Shown piece after piece: positions 45,990-57,992 of a stretch of 64,000 nucleotides of DNA (its first letter is position 1; each line of letters opens with the position of its first letter). The notes below the pieces were generated by a model. The model worked only from the letters and a program-made list of their open reading frames with translations. It was not told where the DNA came from and searched no databases. The position numbers were made by a program, and so were the translations under genes. The stretch is taken from the NCBI GenBank assembly GCA_900095095.1, contig FMBT01000509.1:1-64000 (forward strand), read 5' to 3'. The stretch is from Fragilariopsis cylindrus CCMP1102. Taxonomy: Eukaryota > Bacillariophyta > Bacillariophyceae > Bacillariales > Bacillariaceae.

Positions 45990-48900
45990 TTAATGATGTT
46001 GTAATTTACCAGACATACCTGACATAGATTTAGTTTTACCATCCGGGATCATATACAATACAATAGGTTTATCTTTACTACCCCTATAGGGTGCATCCAC
46101 ACGATAAAATCCACGTCTTTCTAATTGAATCACATCACCAACCTTTAATGTTTTTAAATTAATATCACCAATCACATGAGTGGTTGCAATCGTATTCGGA
46201 TTGACATAATCTTCAAACTTATCACCATCTTCTAATTTTTCTTTTGTGACTAAATGATCAAATTCTGTTAATATAGCAGGACAATAATTTGTCGCTTTAA
46301 CTTTATTACTATCATCATCTGCTGCATCATCTACTGCAATCCATGAATATTTACGTTTCGTGGATTTGAAATCACCATCCGGAATTAATTCACCTTCTAA
46401 TTGATCCTCCTTTTTGGATGTAATCTTCACAACACCCCAACGTAACAAGACAATGTTTTCACCAACAATACAATCATCCGCATCAATTTTTTCTAATAAT
46501 ACTTTGGAGGATAATTTCATGGGACGTTTTCCCATTGTTGGATCCTTTGGATGTAATGATGTACTAACATATGTTTCATTATCATTTGTTGGAAAATTAG
46601 GAATAGTTAATGTGGAATTTGTCTTCGAATCAATGGCCATAAAACGACGTGCTGTTTTATCTAATTCTTTTTTATTTTCCGCCCAAAATGAATTCCAGAC
46701 CATATTCACCACACGTCGTGATGCACCTTGACTATAGATATAGGTCTTTAAGGCAGGAATGGAGACACCTCGACGTACCACACCCCGGACTGTGGGAAAT
46801 CGTGCATCATCCCATCCTGTTACTAAATTTTCATTGACAAACCATGTTAATTTACGTTTCGATAATAACGTGTATTGAAAATTCATTCGACAAAAGGAAT
46901 GGATCCGTACACGACGTAATCCCAATGTTTTCAATAAAAATTGATATTGTTCATCCCGATCATTATATTTCGGTGGTACGTAATGCGTGTGTTACACCCT
47001 CTAAGGAATCCACTATGGGACATGCTAAATCATACGTTGGATATGCTTTATGTGTAGTACCCGTACGATGATGGGGTGTTAAATTTTGTCGATACAGTAC
47101 CGGATCACGCATTGTACCATTATCTGATAACATATTAATTTTAGCACGTAAACACCATTGACCACCATTTTCGGATCCGGAACACATATCTAAAAATAAT
47201 AGTTTTGCTTCTTCTGGACTTTGTGTCGATCGATATTTTGATTCTTTTCGTTCCATCCGTTCCTCTTTCATTTGTTCTTGTGGTGTATCATCCATATAGG
47301 CTTGTCCCTTTGCAATCATTTGGAGTGCATATTTTTGTATGGCACTAATATAATCCGATGTATAGGTCAATACATCTCCTTTCACACCCAGTGTGGCCAG
47401 ATCTTCTAATATCGATTGTTGATATTCTTCTTTTTCTTTGGATGGATTTGTATCATCGAATCGTATGATAAGACGTCCCTGATAACGTTTGGCATAATAA
47501 TCATTTAATAGACAGGCTTTCGCATGTCCCACATGTAAATAACCAGATGGTTCTGGTGGAAAGCGTGTCACCACCTGTCCAGGAATGGCACCTTCTAATA
47601 AAGCCATACCAGAAACAAGTGGATCAAGTTTTGTTTCAGAAAATTGTGCCTCAGCATCAGTTGTTGCACTACCAGATGCAGCACCCACCGCTAATTGAGT
47701 TGCTTTCATTAATGCTGGATGTGAACGCATCATTTTAGTCCATCGTGTTGCAATAGGATAATCATCTTGATTCAATGATTCTAATACCGTTGTCTTATCT
47801 TGAATAGTACATGGAAAACCTAATGCCGCAAATAACGCAATATCCGCTAAAGATATTTTATGTCCACATAAGTAGGTACGTTTGGATAAGGCATATTCTA
47901 ATGTCGTTGCAATACCTTTTACTGCTTGTTCGGGATTTAATTGTAGTAAGGATTGTGAATATTCAATCCAGGCATTTTGTTCCGCACGTTCATTGGATGA
48001 GGATGTTGTCAGAACTTTGGAGGATGATGCAATACCACCATCTAATAAATATCGTGCACATGCCAAATCACCAACAATAGCTTGACCATTACTATCACCT
48101 AACATTGATTGTGGTACACGATGATCACTGGTAATAGTTAAATCAATATCAAAATCACATAAGCACGCCACAGCTAATGTAATAATAGGACGTTCATTCA
48201 TACGTACAACATTAGGATTAATGACCAATTGAAGAGGTTTGAGTTTAAATTTTGAAAGATTCGTCAGTGGTGGTGGACCACCATTCTCACTACCAATACT
48301 ACTACCGGATGATGATTTACCCTTGACAGCAGCAAGAACTGATACTATTGCCTTGGCGTTGTTGATTTTCGCGGCAGAGACACGTTTTGTCGCAGAAGTA
48401 TCCGCAGTGTCAGCGGCATCTGTAGCAGTAGCAGTAGCAGAAGGTGCACCAGTAGCAGAACTATCAGTAGTAATACCAGCTTTAAATGCCGCCTTCTTCG
48501 CTTCTTTTTCTGCTTTCTTGGCAGCTTTCTTGGCAGCATTTTTAGCACTTGCCATCACATTTACTACAGCCATAACGTTTGCTTTCTTTTTGTCAGTAGA
48601 TATAGTAGATTTACCATCTACACCAATTCCATTATTCAATACTGCAAATTTTGCTTTTGCGGCAAGTAGTTTTGCAACTAATGGATCCACAATTTTTTTC
48701 ATTTCACTCTTGTCTTCAATATCAGTCTTTGCTGATTTGATGGATCCACCTAAATCATCAATTTCTTTTTTCAGTGCATCCTTTTCAGCATCCGTATCAG
48801 TCGTTGCTGTAATAGTACCAGTTACCTCAGTTTCTTTACCTAATTCAACTTCCACGGCTCCGTCGTCAGTTTCCTTACTACTTAATTCAACTTCAGGCAC

Positions 48901-49065
48901 TTGTGCTGCAACAATTGATGCACGAGCCTTACTAACAGTCTCTTCTGCTTTACCTAAAATTCCTTCCGCTGTAGTTTTTGCTTGATTAATTTCAGTTTCA
49001 TGTTTGGCAGCAAATTCCGTTGCACCATCTTTGAGTTTCTCACCCATCTTTTTTAATGCATCCAT
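45990..49065 (-). CDS. Cytosolic glutamyl-tRNA synthetase (one frameshift)
   Basis: Starts MDALKKMGEKLKDG at ATG 49065; about 1,020 residues if the frame is repaired. Residues 1-240 are an Ala/Lys/Glu-rich coiled-coil-like extension. A GST-like region follows (SLADIALFAALGFP). The class I catalytic core has VVTRFPPEPSGYLHVGHAKA (the HIGH motif as HVGH), IIRFDDTNPSKEKEEY, YMDDTPQEQM, AYPTYDLACPIVDSLEG and, after the break, LLSKRKLTWFVNE (KMSKS motif), GWDDARFPTVRG and a beta-barrel anticodon domain. These match eukaryotic GluRS (with EPRS-like sequences) rather than GlnRS. The frame breaks inside THALRTTEY-NDRDEQ at the AAA of 46968-46970. As this enzyme is essential, an assembly indel is the likely cause. 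Confidence 0.92.
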
Positions 49066-50239
49066 CTTGCTTCTTTTTGATTCCTTTTTTTTGTTTCAGT
49101 ACGTTCAAAGATACTAATAAGTGATGTACGGTAAGGGATGTATTTCTTTCTTTTATCACAACAGCAACACAAGATATTCAATTCGAGAGCTTCTTGTCGC
49201 TATTCTTGTTACGTGTTTTGCACGTCCCGCACAAACGAACGGTTGTCGTTTCATTCGACTCAATCGATTGAATGAATGTTCATGTCGTCTTTCAGTCCGT
49301 CAGTATATTTTCTATTGTTTATTGACCCTACTGTAGAGTGCGCAGTGAACATTACTACCGTGGTATGCATGACGCGAACAAGCCTCAATCACACTTTGAA
49401 TTCAGAAGGAATCAATCGAATCAATCGAATTAACTATGAATCAATCGACAATCGAATCATCGATACGATCGAATCGATCAAAGCTATAGCTGTTGCACGA
49501 TAGATGGCGCTATACGATGCTAATACTACTAACAAAAGGCTAGTATAGCCTGGCATTTCTAACTATCTTATAATAGGGGGATGTTTGTAAAAATTACAGT
49601 GAAAAGAATGGACCTTCAACGTATATATGACAAAGCAAATCACTTCAGGTCTGGATGACATGCCATGTCATATACCGAGGGATTGTAGGATACAGGCGAC
49701 TAAACTGGTAGGCAAATAATAATTAGATATACAATAAATAAGATGAGAGAGAAAGGAGGAGTGGGGATAGAGATCAAAACAAACAACCACTGCTATCGCA
49801 TAAAACTTAGTCTTCCCGCCGGAGTGGAGTGTGAGTCAGTCGATTCGATACTCAATTCGACCTACTATTAGTACGGTAGAACGCACAATAATGATGACGA
49901 CAAATACGAATAACAAGATGAAAAAGATTTTGACCGAGAGAAAACAATTGATCCTATAAAATGCAATCGAGACTGCTGTCCGTGAGATATAAGACACAAC
50001 AAATAACCACTACTACTATTGGAGTTTTGAGTTGAGTTGAATTGAGTCGAGTCGAGTCTCAATTTGACCTACTAGCTAGAACGCGCGTAAAACAATTGAT
50101 CCTGACATAATAACTTGAATATGTGTGGAAACAAAATCCAAGTTCAAGCCAAATACATGTACATTACACTTTAGCTAGAGATAGAATTTACTACTACTGT
50201 ACTGTATAGTAATAGCCAATTTATTTAGAAGTTAATTAA
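49066..50239. other. Intergenic, no supported gene
   Basis: GluRS 5' flank and the 3' flank of the next gene. GAATCAATCGA-like repeats lie at 49400-49470, and a diverged duplicated phrase, with AACAATTGATCCT, lies at about 49870-50100. Confidence 0.55.
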
Positions 50240-52958
50240 TCATAGTAGCCAATTATATGCTTTGTTGCTGTTGTTGCAGTTGTTGTTGCCATAATGATTG
50301 CTGTCTTCATTGCCACTGTCACTGCCATTGCCACTGCCACCATCAGTTTGATGATGAAAACTAAAACAACCTGTACAATTATTAGTTGAACCAACTCCTT
50401 CTCCCAAAAAGGCAGACGATGCAGTTGTTGTTGGTGTTGGTATTGTTGTTGTTATTTTTTGACGTTTGGATTGTAAAAACATGTATTCATCACGCTGCTG
50501 CTCTTCTTTTTGTTGTTGCTGTTGCTGCTGAAATTGTCGTTGATTCTTTCTGCCCCCACTGCTACTACCACTCGTCTCTGTATTATTATTCTTATTATTG
50601 GTGGTGGTGGCGTTTGCGGTAATGTTTGCATTGATCATGTTGTTGGCTATTTCTACTAGTGACAATGATTTCGCATTGTTTGCATTTGCATTGTTTGCAT
50701 TTGCATTGTTTGCATTTTTATTATTTAACGTTGACGTTGACAATGCATTTTGTCGTCCAATACAACTTCTTTTATATTCTTTATAGGAATTGGCAACCTT
50801 TTGTCGTATTGCAAATTTATCATTTACTAATAACCATGCATTACGTTTCTTATTCCATTCTAATATTCTCATTTGTTGCCCTCCTCCACCACCGCCACCG
50901 GCTCCACCGGCACCGCCACTACTACTACCATTACTTCTTGGCGCACTACTAGTAGTATTATTCATGATCTGATCCGCAATTTTTAATGTCATGTCAAATT
51001 TATCTTTCCGATCACTTAACATAAAATGACTATGATGTGTTTCTTCAATTAATGATCGGAAATGTAAATTACCAGGATTATTTTTAAAACTTTTACCTTT
51101 CCTGAAACATATATCATAGGATCGTGGACATTCTACTAGAATGATTTCATCCACATCCTCATCATCATTACTTGCACTTGTATTACTAGCAGCGGTTTGG
51201 TTGGCGTTGGCGTTGTTATTGCCGTTGTCGATAACGTCAGCGTTGCAGCTACTGCTAATGAGTTGTGGCTGCTTTTCATGCTGATTACGTGCACGTTGTT
51301 GTTGTTGTTGTTGTTGTTTCCTTTTGATACTTTGTTTTTGTTTTTCTTCTTGTTGTTCCACTGTTGTACGGAATGTTACCCATTGAGAATGTGCAGTCGT
51401 TTTCACTGTACCACTATATGTCATTGGTAATAAATCGACAGGTATACCATAGCTCTGTAATTTATACAAAATTTCCATTGTATCACCTGTGTTGTTTTAA
51501 AAGAATAGAATAAAAATGATGAGATATCAAATCAAAGTCCTCCAAGATGGAGCTCCTCTCCTCGAGTCTGCCAATATACCACGTTTTACGTTTTACGGTT
51601 TACACTAGTACGGTACGTACCAAAATGTGTTTTATATCGTGATTTGTGATGTGTATTTAAACTAAAATAAAATAAGGAGGATAATACTTTATAGATTGGT
51701 TGATTCTTGGAACAAAAATGAATGGATGTGACCCGTACTGGTAATGCCACATTAAAATTTTGTTTAAATGTTTCAGTATTCTGTTTTTTAATCTTTAATC
51801 GTAAATTACCTTTTTCCCATAAGGATGTATAATTATCTTCATCAGAGGGCCAGGCAATTACCACTATACCCTTTTGTTGTGTTTCAATATCTTCGGATGC
51901 AATCCAATGCAAGTACATTACAATTTTACATCGTAATATAAACTCTAAATCAAATCCCACCTTACCAACTAAGCAATGTATTCGACGTCCAGATCGATCA
52001 CGGAATGGTAAATATTGTGCTCTGGAATTTTGTAATGCACGTATTTCTTCCCTATTACTATTATTATTGTTATTGTTGTTATAAACATCTTTGATTTTCG
52101 GTGGTCGATCAGCAATAAAATTACCAAATATAGCTGTTGAAAATTCTAAAAATGATACAAACCGTTTCACAGCTTTTTTAGAATCAAATGAATCACATCT
52201 CAAGAAACGTAATCTAACATCTGGATCATTTACATAACATAATTCTTTCTTTTCATCTGCTGATTCATTTTGTTGTTGTTTTTCATCTTCATTATCTTGT
52301 TCTTTTTCATCATCCTGTTCATTTTGGTTTTGACTACTACTACTACTACTACTACTACTCTGTGATTGTTGTGATTGTGATTGCATTGGAATTATATTTC
52401 TTAATACATCTGTATCAGAATCTGTATCTTCGGTAGTTTCTTCATTATTATCATTGTTCGCCTTCATCTTCGTCTTTATATTTGGAGTACCTACTTTGAT
52501 TGCTTCTGCTGCTGTTTCTGCTTCTGCTGAAGCGTCTTTTTCCTTTTTTTACTTCTTATTAAAATAATTTTTTGTAATTCTATATCAAATTCAATTAATT
52601 TCTCCTGTAATAATGTAGGTGTTTCTACTTTGTAGGAGGATAAGGATCGTACACCATGTATTTCTTCTTCCATTGCATTACGATCATATAGACTCAATTT
52701 TAATAATTCTTTCGATAAACTATCATTGACTGTTACATTTGTAGGTGGTATAGCAATCCCACCACCACCAATACCATTCGTTGCATAGTCTTGTTGTGCT
52801 TGTGATTGACGTGTACCATTTGTGGTTTGACTTAATTCATCATCATTATCATTAGTATTGCCATTGCCATTGTCATTGCCATTGCCATCATTGTCATTAT
52901 CACTGTCATAATCTTGTAAAAATGTACTATTCGAACGATGCTCCTCCTCCTCCTGCTC

Positions 52959-52994
<36 letters not shown>

Positions 52995-53057
52995 AGTTAG
53001 GGTAGTAGAAAAAGTGGCAGCACCGGCACTGGTATTGGCAATGTCATTATTATTCAT
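50240..53057 (-). CDS. CRAL-TRIO-like/DUF6824 protein, two exons, one frameshift
   Basis: Start at MNNNDIANTS, ATG 53057. The N-terminal part has poly-Q and poly-E/Asp runs, then LSLYDRNAMEEEIHGVRSL and a lipid-binding-like region: CYVNDPDVRLRFLRCDSFDS, KKAVKRFVSFLEFS, YLPFRDRSGRRIHCL, YLHWIASEDIETQQKG and RVTSIHFCSKNQP. The donor TTTTG-GTACGT at 51621/51620 and acceptor ACACAG give a 134-bp intron that rejoins HFG-DTMEILYKLQSYGIPVD. The C-terminal half carries a DUF6824-like block (VECPRSYDICFRKGKSF, NNPGNLHFRSLIEE) and poly-Gly, poly-Asn and poly-Gln tracts. One base shift near 52491 (QKQSK to VGTPNIK) breaks exon 1. This composite is a recurrent diatom architecture as I recall it; function unknown. 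Confidence 0.7.
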
Positions 53058-54657
53058 TATGCCGTTATTATTTATTGGAATTAGCCTACTATGAATACTA
53101 GTAGGTAGTAGTATTTGACTTGACTTGACTTGACCTTCTTGCTTTATTTGACACCAAAAACACAAACACAAAAACACACTCACACAAACACTATAGTATC
53201 TCTCTCTGTCTCTCTTTCACTCTTTTCTTTCTTGGCTGTTTTGTTTTGTTATCTTCTGTTCGACGGTACGTACAGTACAGTATAGGAATCAGGTATTTAA
53301 TTTAATAACGGCGTTTCGATTCTTCGACTTCGAATCTTCGACTTCGGTCTCAGATATTATACGCGGATCGGACACTCGATCACTCGGTCTCAATGAATGA
53401 ATCGAATGGTATGTATGATGTGTAGTATCTCTCTCGTATCTCTCTCTCTGTCTCTCTGTCTCTCTGTTCTCTTTCGTTTCTGTCTTTGTCTCGCTATTAG
53501 TAATAGTAGAAGTAGAAGTAGGTATCCGGTATTCTATTTTTCAGACTCGTGATTGTTTCTTCCTCTATAATATCCAACACCACCACTGATCCACTATCTC
53601 CACTATCGCCTCTCTCTCACTGGCTGTACACACTGCACTCTTGATACTTATAAAAGTCTTGTCATTGAAGTTGTATCGATCTGGATCCTACAATATATTG
53701 ATGCCTAGTACATTAAACAAATAAGAGATTTTTTTCTTTAGCGCTCTTTTAATACACAGTACAAGTAGTCAGTTAAGTTACAAGTTAGTCCACACACATT
53801 CCGACGACGATCATCACTATTTTTTATTTTTGATGATGTACTGTACGAACGTAGTAAAAGAAACAGAGGGGGCTTCTTCAGGGCTTCTTCGCAGAACAAT
53901 ACAAATAGACCAAAATTCTCTATCGCAGAACCGCCAATAGACTAAAATTCTATCAATGTAGCTTTTATTTTTCAAATTATTTATTTATTATTATAATCTC
54001 TTTGATGAACCTTTACGCGACTTCTCAAATGCCATCATAAAAACAATGATAACCAATTACAATAATTTTTTATAACATAAATGTTGAGTATAATAATAAT
54101 ATTATTATTATTATTATATAATTATTTAATTACTTAACGCAACTAAAACACAAAACCTATACAACCCAGGTCGTAATACTGGAGAGCCCGCGATTTATAG
54201 GATTTTCTCTAGCAAATAAATGATTCATTCACTCTTGTGAGATCTTTTCAGATGATGACTTCAAGGTAAGTTACTGGGTACTAGTACTAGTACTAGTAGC
54301 CTACATATATATTATATATATATATATTATGCATCATACCAATGATACGTACTACAGAATAGTCTACTGTACTGCGGAATATCAAATTAATTCATAGAGT
54401 CATTACCAGTGGTGTAAGATGAAGAGACAGGAGAATAGCATATACACAATAGTACTTAACTATTACAAATAAACTAAGGATAATTTCTATTTTAATTAGA
54501 TTATAATATGTATTTATGATGATGCTTCATCTAATAATGCTTTGCTTACTGGTGTATATACACTTCAATTTTATTGATGATATTGACTTTTTTTTTTTTT
54601 TTTTTGGTGAATAATATATATATAAATATCTTTTGTTTTGTTTCTCGTGTTGCATTA
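53058..54657. other. Intergenic, no supported gene
   Basis: TTGAC pentamers (about 53118-53137), CTCTCTGTCTCTC runs (53200-53470), ATTATTATT and ACTAGTACTAGT stretches, and T-runs at 54590-54605. Confidence 0.6.
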
Positions 54658-57055
54658 CTACGGTAGTTCGGACCCGCCTGCTAATGCTGTTACTTTGGCT
54701 GTTTCGACGGACGGATCTGTTTCATCGATGGGAGAGTCGGTTATTGGAGGTGTTGCAGTTGGTTTACCAGTTGGTTCGTTTGTAGTAGGAGTACCCGTTT
54801 CTTCTAGTACTTCGTCCGTTGGTAAGTCGGTAGGAAGTTTGGTCGGTTCCACAACAGGAGTCTCCGTAGGTGATCCTGTAATTGCAACAACTGGTGATCC
54901 TGAAGGAGATTTAGTCGGTTCAACAACAGGAGTCTCCGTAGGTGATTCACTCGATTCAACAACTGGGGTTTCTGTTGGTGATCCTGTAATAATAGCAACA
55001 ATAACTGGTGATTCGGAAGGAGATTTGGTCGGAGTCGATGTCGACGCACTTGGTGATGGACTTGGTTCATCGTATTCAACATCATCTTGTAGCACAACCA
55101 TTAAAAAATCAAGGTTGGTTGCAAAAGTACCAGATTGAATTGATTCCATTGTAGCAGGTACAGCCGTTTCCGGTACGGCAATTGTTGCAGAAGCACACAT
55201 CATTGCTGTTGCATCAATTTCTATTGCACGCGCTTCGGCTTGTTGTAGATATGGACCGAGTGCCACGGAACAATCATCAATGACCAACACACCTCCTGCC
55301 GTTGTCGATGGACTTCCTTCTTCCATCTTTGTTTTGATTGCTACTACTTCTTCTTCGTCGGAGTCATCAGGAGTTCGTGCTATAACGATGTACAACTGAA
55401 TAGATTCAGTAGCAACCATTTCTTCATCAGCGATTGATGGCGACGATGTTGGCGACGATGTAACAATTATAACAGTTGTCTCTTCTGGTACAGGTTCTGG
55501 TGTAGGTTGAGGTACAGGTAGTCTTGGTGATACTGGTGGTGGTGATGGTGCAAGTCCTGCAAAGGCAATAAAGGGTGCAATTGAAACTGTTGGTGCATTA
55601 TTACTACCTTCCAAGAAGACATCATAATTTGTTAATGTATCGTATGTACCAGCACGGACTGCTGCATTAATTGTACGTGGTACACCAGCAGTATAATGTA
55701 TATCAGCTGGCGTTGATGTTGTAACTTGAATTTTCACTTCAACTTCTTTTGTACCAAGTGAATTCATTGATACTAATGTGCTAATAACAGGGATGGTAAT
55801 AGTTGTTACTGTTGGTTGGATTGGGAATGGACTAATAACTGTTGTTGTTGCTTTGATAAATTTCGTCGCAATATCTAAATCAGTTGCATCAATTGGTACA
55901 ATAGCTCGTACGGTAGTATCAATTTTAGAATCAATAGGAACCGGTGTTGGTACTAATGGTGTTGTTGGCCAATTTTGATGAGAGAATACAACAGGAAAAC
56001 CAGCATCTTTTGAATATTTACCCTTAAGGACAGCAAAATTAATTTGATCATTAGCACTATTACTATATCCTTGATTACCAGGTTCAACAATACCTTCTAA
56101 ATTAATTTTAATACATTGAATACCAACTAAATCTTCAGTAGGGACATTCAATATATCAAAACTATCACATGATGTTGGTAATACATCACATGTAATATTA
56201 ATTTGACTAGTAACACCTTCAATAATTGTTTCAACTGATTGTTTAACTTCTAAATCACGATGATCATGTAACGGATTTCGTACCAATTGACGATCATGCA
56301 ATTCCCTATCAGTTAATTCATGTGAATTGATAGTAACAAATTCAGATGATAAATCAATATCATTTCCATTGTCATTTTCATTTTCGTCCAAGTGTAGTCT
56401 TCGCCGTGATAGACCTAAGATACTTAATGTTGTTGAAACAATAGAAGCTGCAGCATCATTAAGATTAGAACCAGATGCAACACCACCAAAAATTTGATCC
56501 AATCCATTTCCAACACCGAAACGTGTTACTAAAGAAATCGTTGGTGCAATTGTTGGTGTTTTCTGTGTATTCGATAATAATAGTAATAGTATTTTTATTA
56601 TTGTTTTTAAGAGGAAGAGGAAGAAACGAAAGATCCGAAGGAAAAAAAAAGGAATGTTAATTTAGAATTAGTGTCGGGTAGTAGAGAATATAACGAATAG
56701 CTGTTCATTTCATTTCGTCTGTTCGTTCGTCGTATCACGAGACGAGAACTCACACACATGCCCCATCACTACACACAATTTTGTTTCTGTATTTAACTTA
56801 CGGAAGGACGTTTTGTTGGACGCTTTGTGGGCTTCTTTGTGGGCTTCTTTGTTGGCTTTTTTGTTGGCTTCTTAGTTGGTTTCTTTGTTGGCTTCTTAGT
56901 TGGTTTTTTCTGTGTACAATAATACGTTCACGAACGAGTAGTGAACGGAATGGAATGGAAAGTATGACAACCCAAAATGAAGAAGAAGAAGTCGAAATAA
57001 TTAGAAATAATACTTAACCTTATTCATGAGAACTGTCACGTGTCACGAGAACAAC

Positions 57056-57088
<33 letters not shown>

Positions 57089-57869
57089 AATTGTAACTTA
57101 CAGTTGGACGTTTCGTTGGACTACGGGTTGGTGAATCAGCATCTTGCACATCTGTACCATTACATGGTAATTGCACAAAACCTGTTATCAAATCAAATGT
57201 AATTTGGTTTGAATTGCTGGAGGAACAATTTTCAGATACGCATAATTGTTCAATACCGATAATATTTTGTGTATTCAGTATAGTTGATGTCTCAACCGGT
57301 ATATCTTGTAATTGTGTATTATATTGACCAACGAGTGTTTCATTGAACGGACCAAAACAATTACAGTCTTCATTAGCAACAGCAATAGGACCAGTTGCAT
57401 TGGTTGATCGATATAATTCTGGTACAACAGCAGCAGCTGATAATGGATTACCAGACGAACTACATGTGTTTCGTCCTGCATTTGTTCTAATTCTTGAACC
57501 AATTAAATATTGTTTTTTAGATGAATCTGCACTTAATACAAATGTTAAACCAATATCTTTAAATCCATTTGTATATTTAGATTCACAGATTTGAAATGAA
57601 TTATATGATTCTAAATACGATGATTCCAATTGTTCTAATGTTGTTATATTATTAAAGTCAAAATTTGGACCATCATATGTAACAGCTGAATAAACAGTTG
57701 TTTGAAATGGATCGACACCAACCGGTACACATGTTGGTAATAGTAATGGTGATTCTGCTTCAACATCTTCATCTTCTCTACGACGAGCAGCAGCACTATA
57801 TATATTACCAACACGAAGAAATGAAACTGGCTGCTCGTGATTATTGTCTTGTTCTTGCTCGACAGTAGT

Positions 57870-57903
<34 letters not shown>

Positions 57904-57992
57904 TTCGCATCGACAACAGAAGCAGCTCCGTCAATAACTGTGCTTAAAATGCAAAGCCCAACAAGGACAGCAAGAAATGTAAAGACTTTCAT
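54658..57992 (-). CDS. Large secreted protein with KKPT linker and PT-rich stalk, three exons
   Basis: join(57992..57102, 56909..56802, 56562..54658): 967 residues, all junctions GT-AG and phase 0 (introns 192 and 239 bp). Exon 1 has a signal peptide (MKVFTFLAVLVGLCILSTVI), poly-Ala and a Cys-containing domain (LPTCVPVGVDPF, IGSRIRTNAGRNTCSSS, EQLCVSENCSSS), ending SPTRSPTKRPT. Exon 2 is entirely KKPT repeats (nine units, the last two KRPT/KRPS). Exon 3 has a Thr/Val-rich domain with Cys in NITCDVLPTSCDSFDI. Its last part is acidic and rich in PTETPVVEPTKSPS repeats. Probably an extracellular or frustule/cell-wall associated glycoprotein: Pro/Thr stalks are usually O-glycosylated, and the KKPT segment is strongly basic. 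Exon 1's domain resembles sequences I cannot assign to a named family. Confidence 0.85.

Noticed and set aside
48239-48985. 248-codon plus-strand frame over GluRS
   Set aside because: Antisense shadow of the Ala/Lys-rich GluRS extension.
54638-55138. 166-codon plus-strand Gly/Val/Ser frame
   Set aside because: Antisense shadow of the PT-rich repeats of the secreted protein gene.
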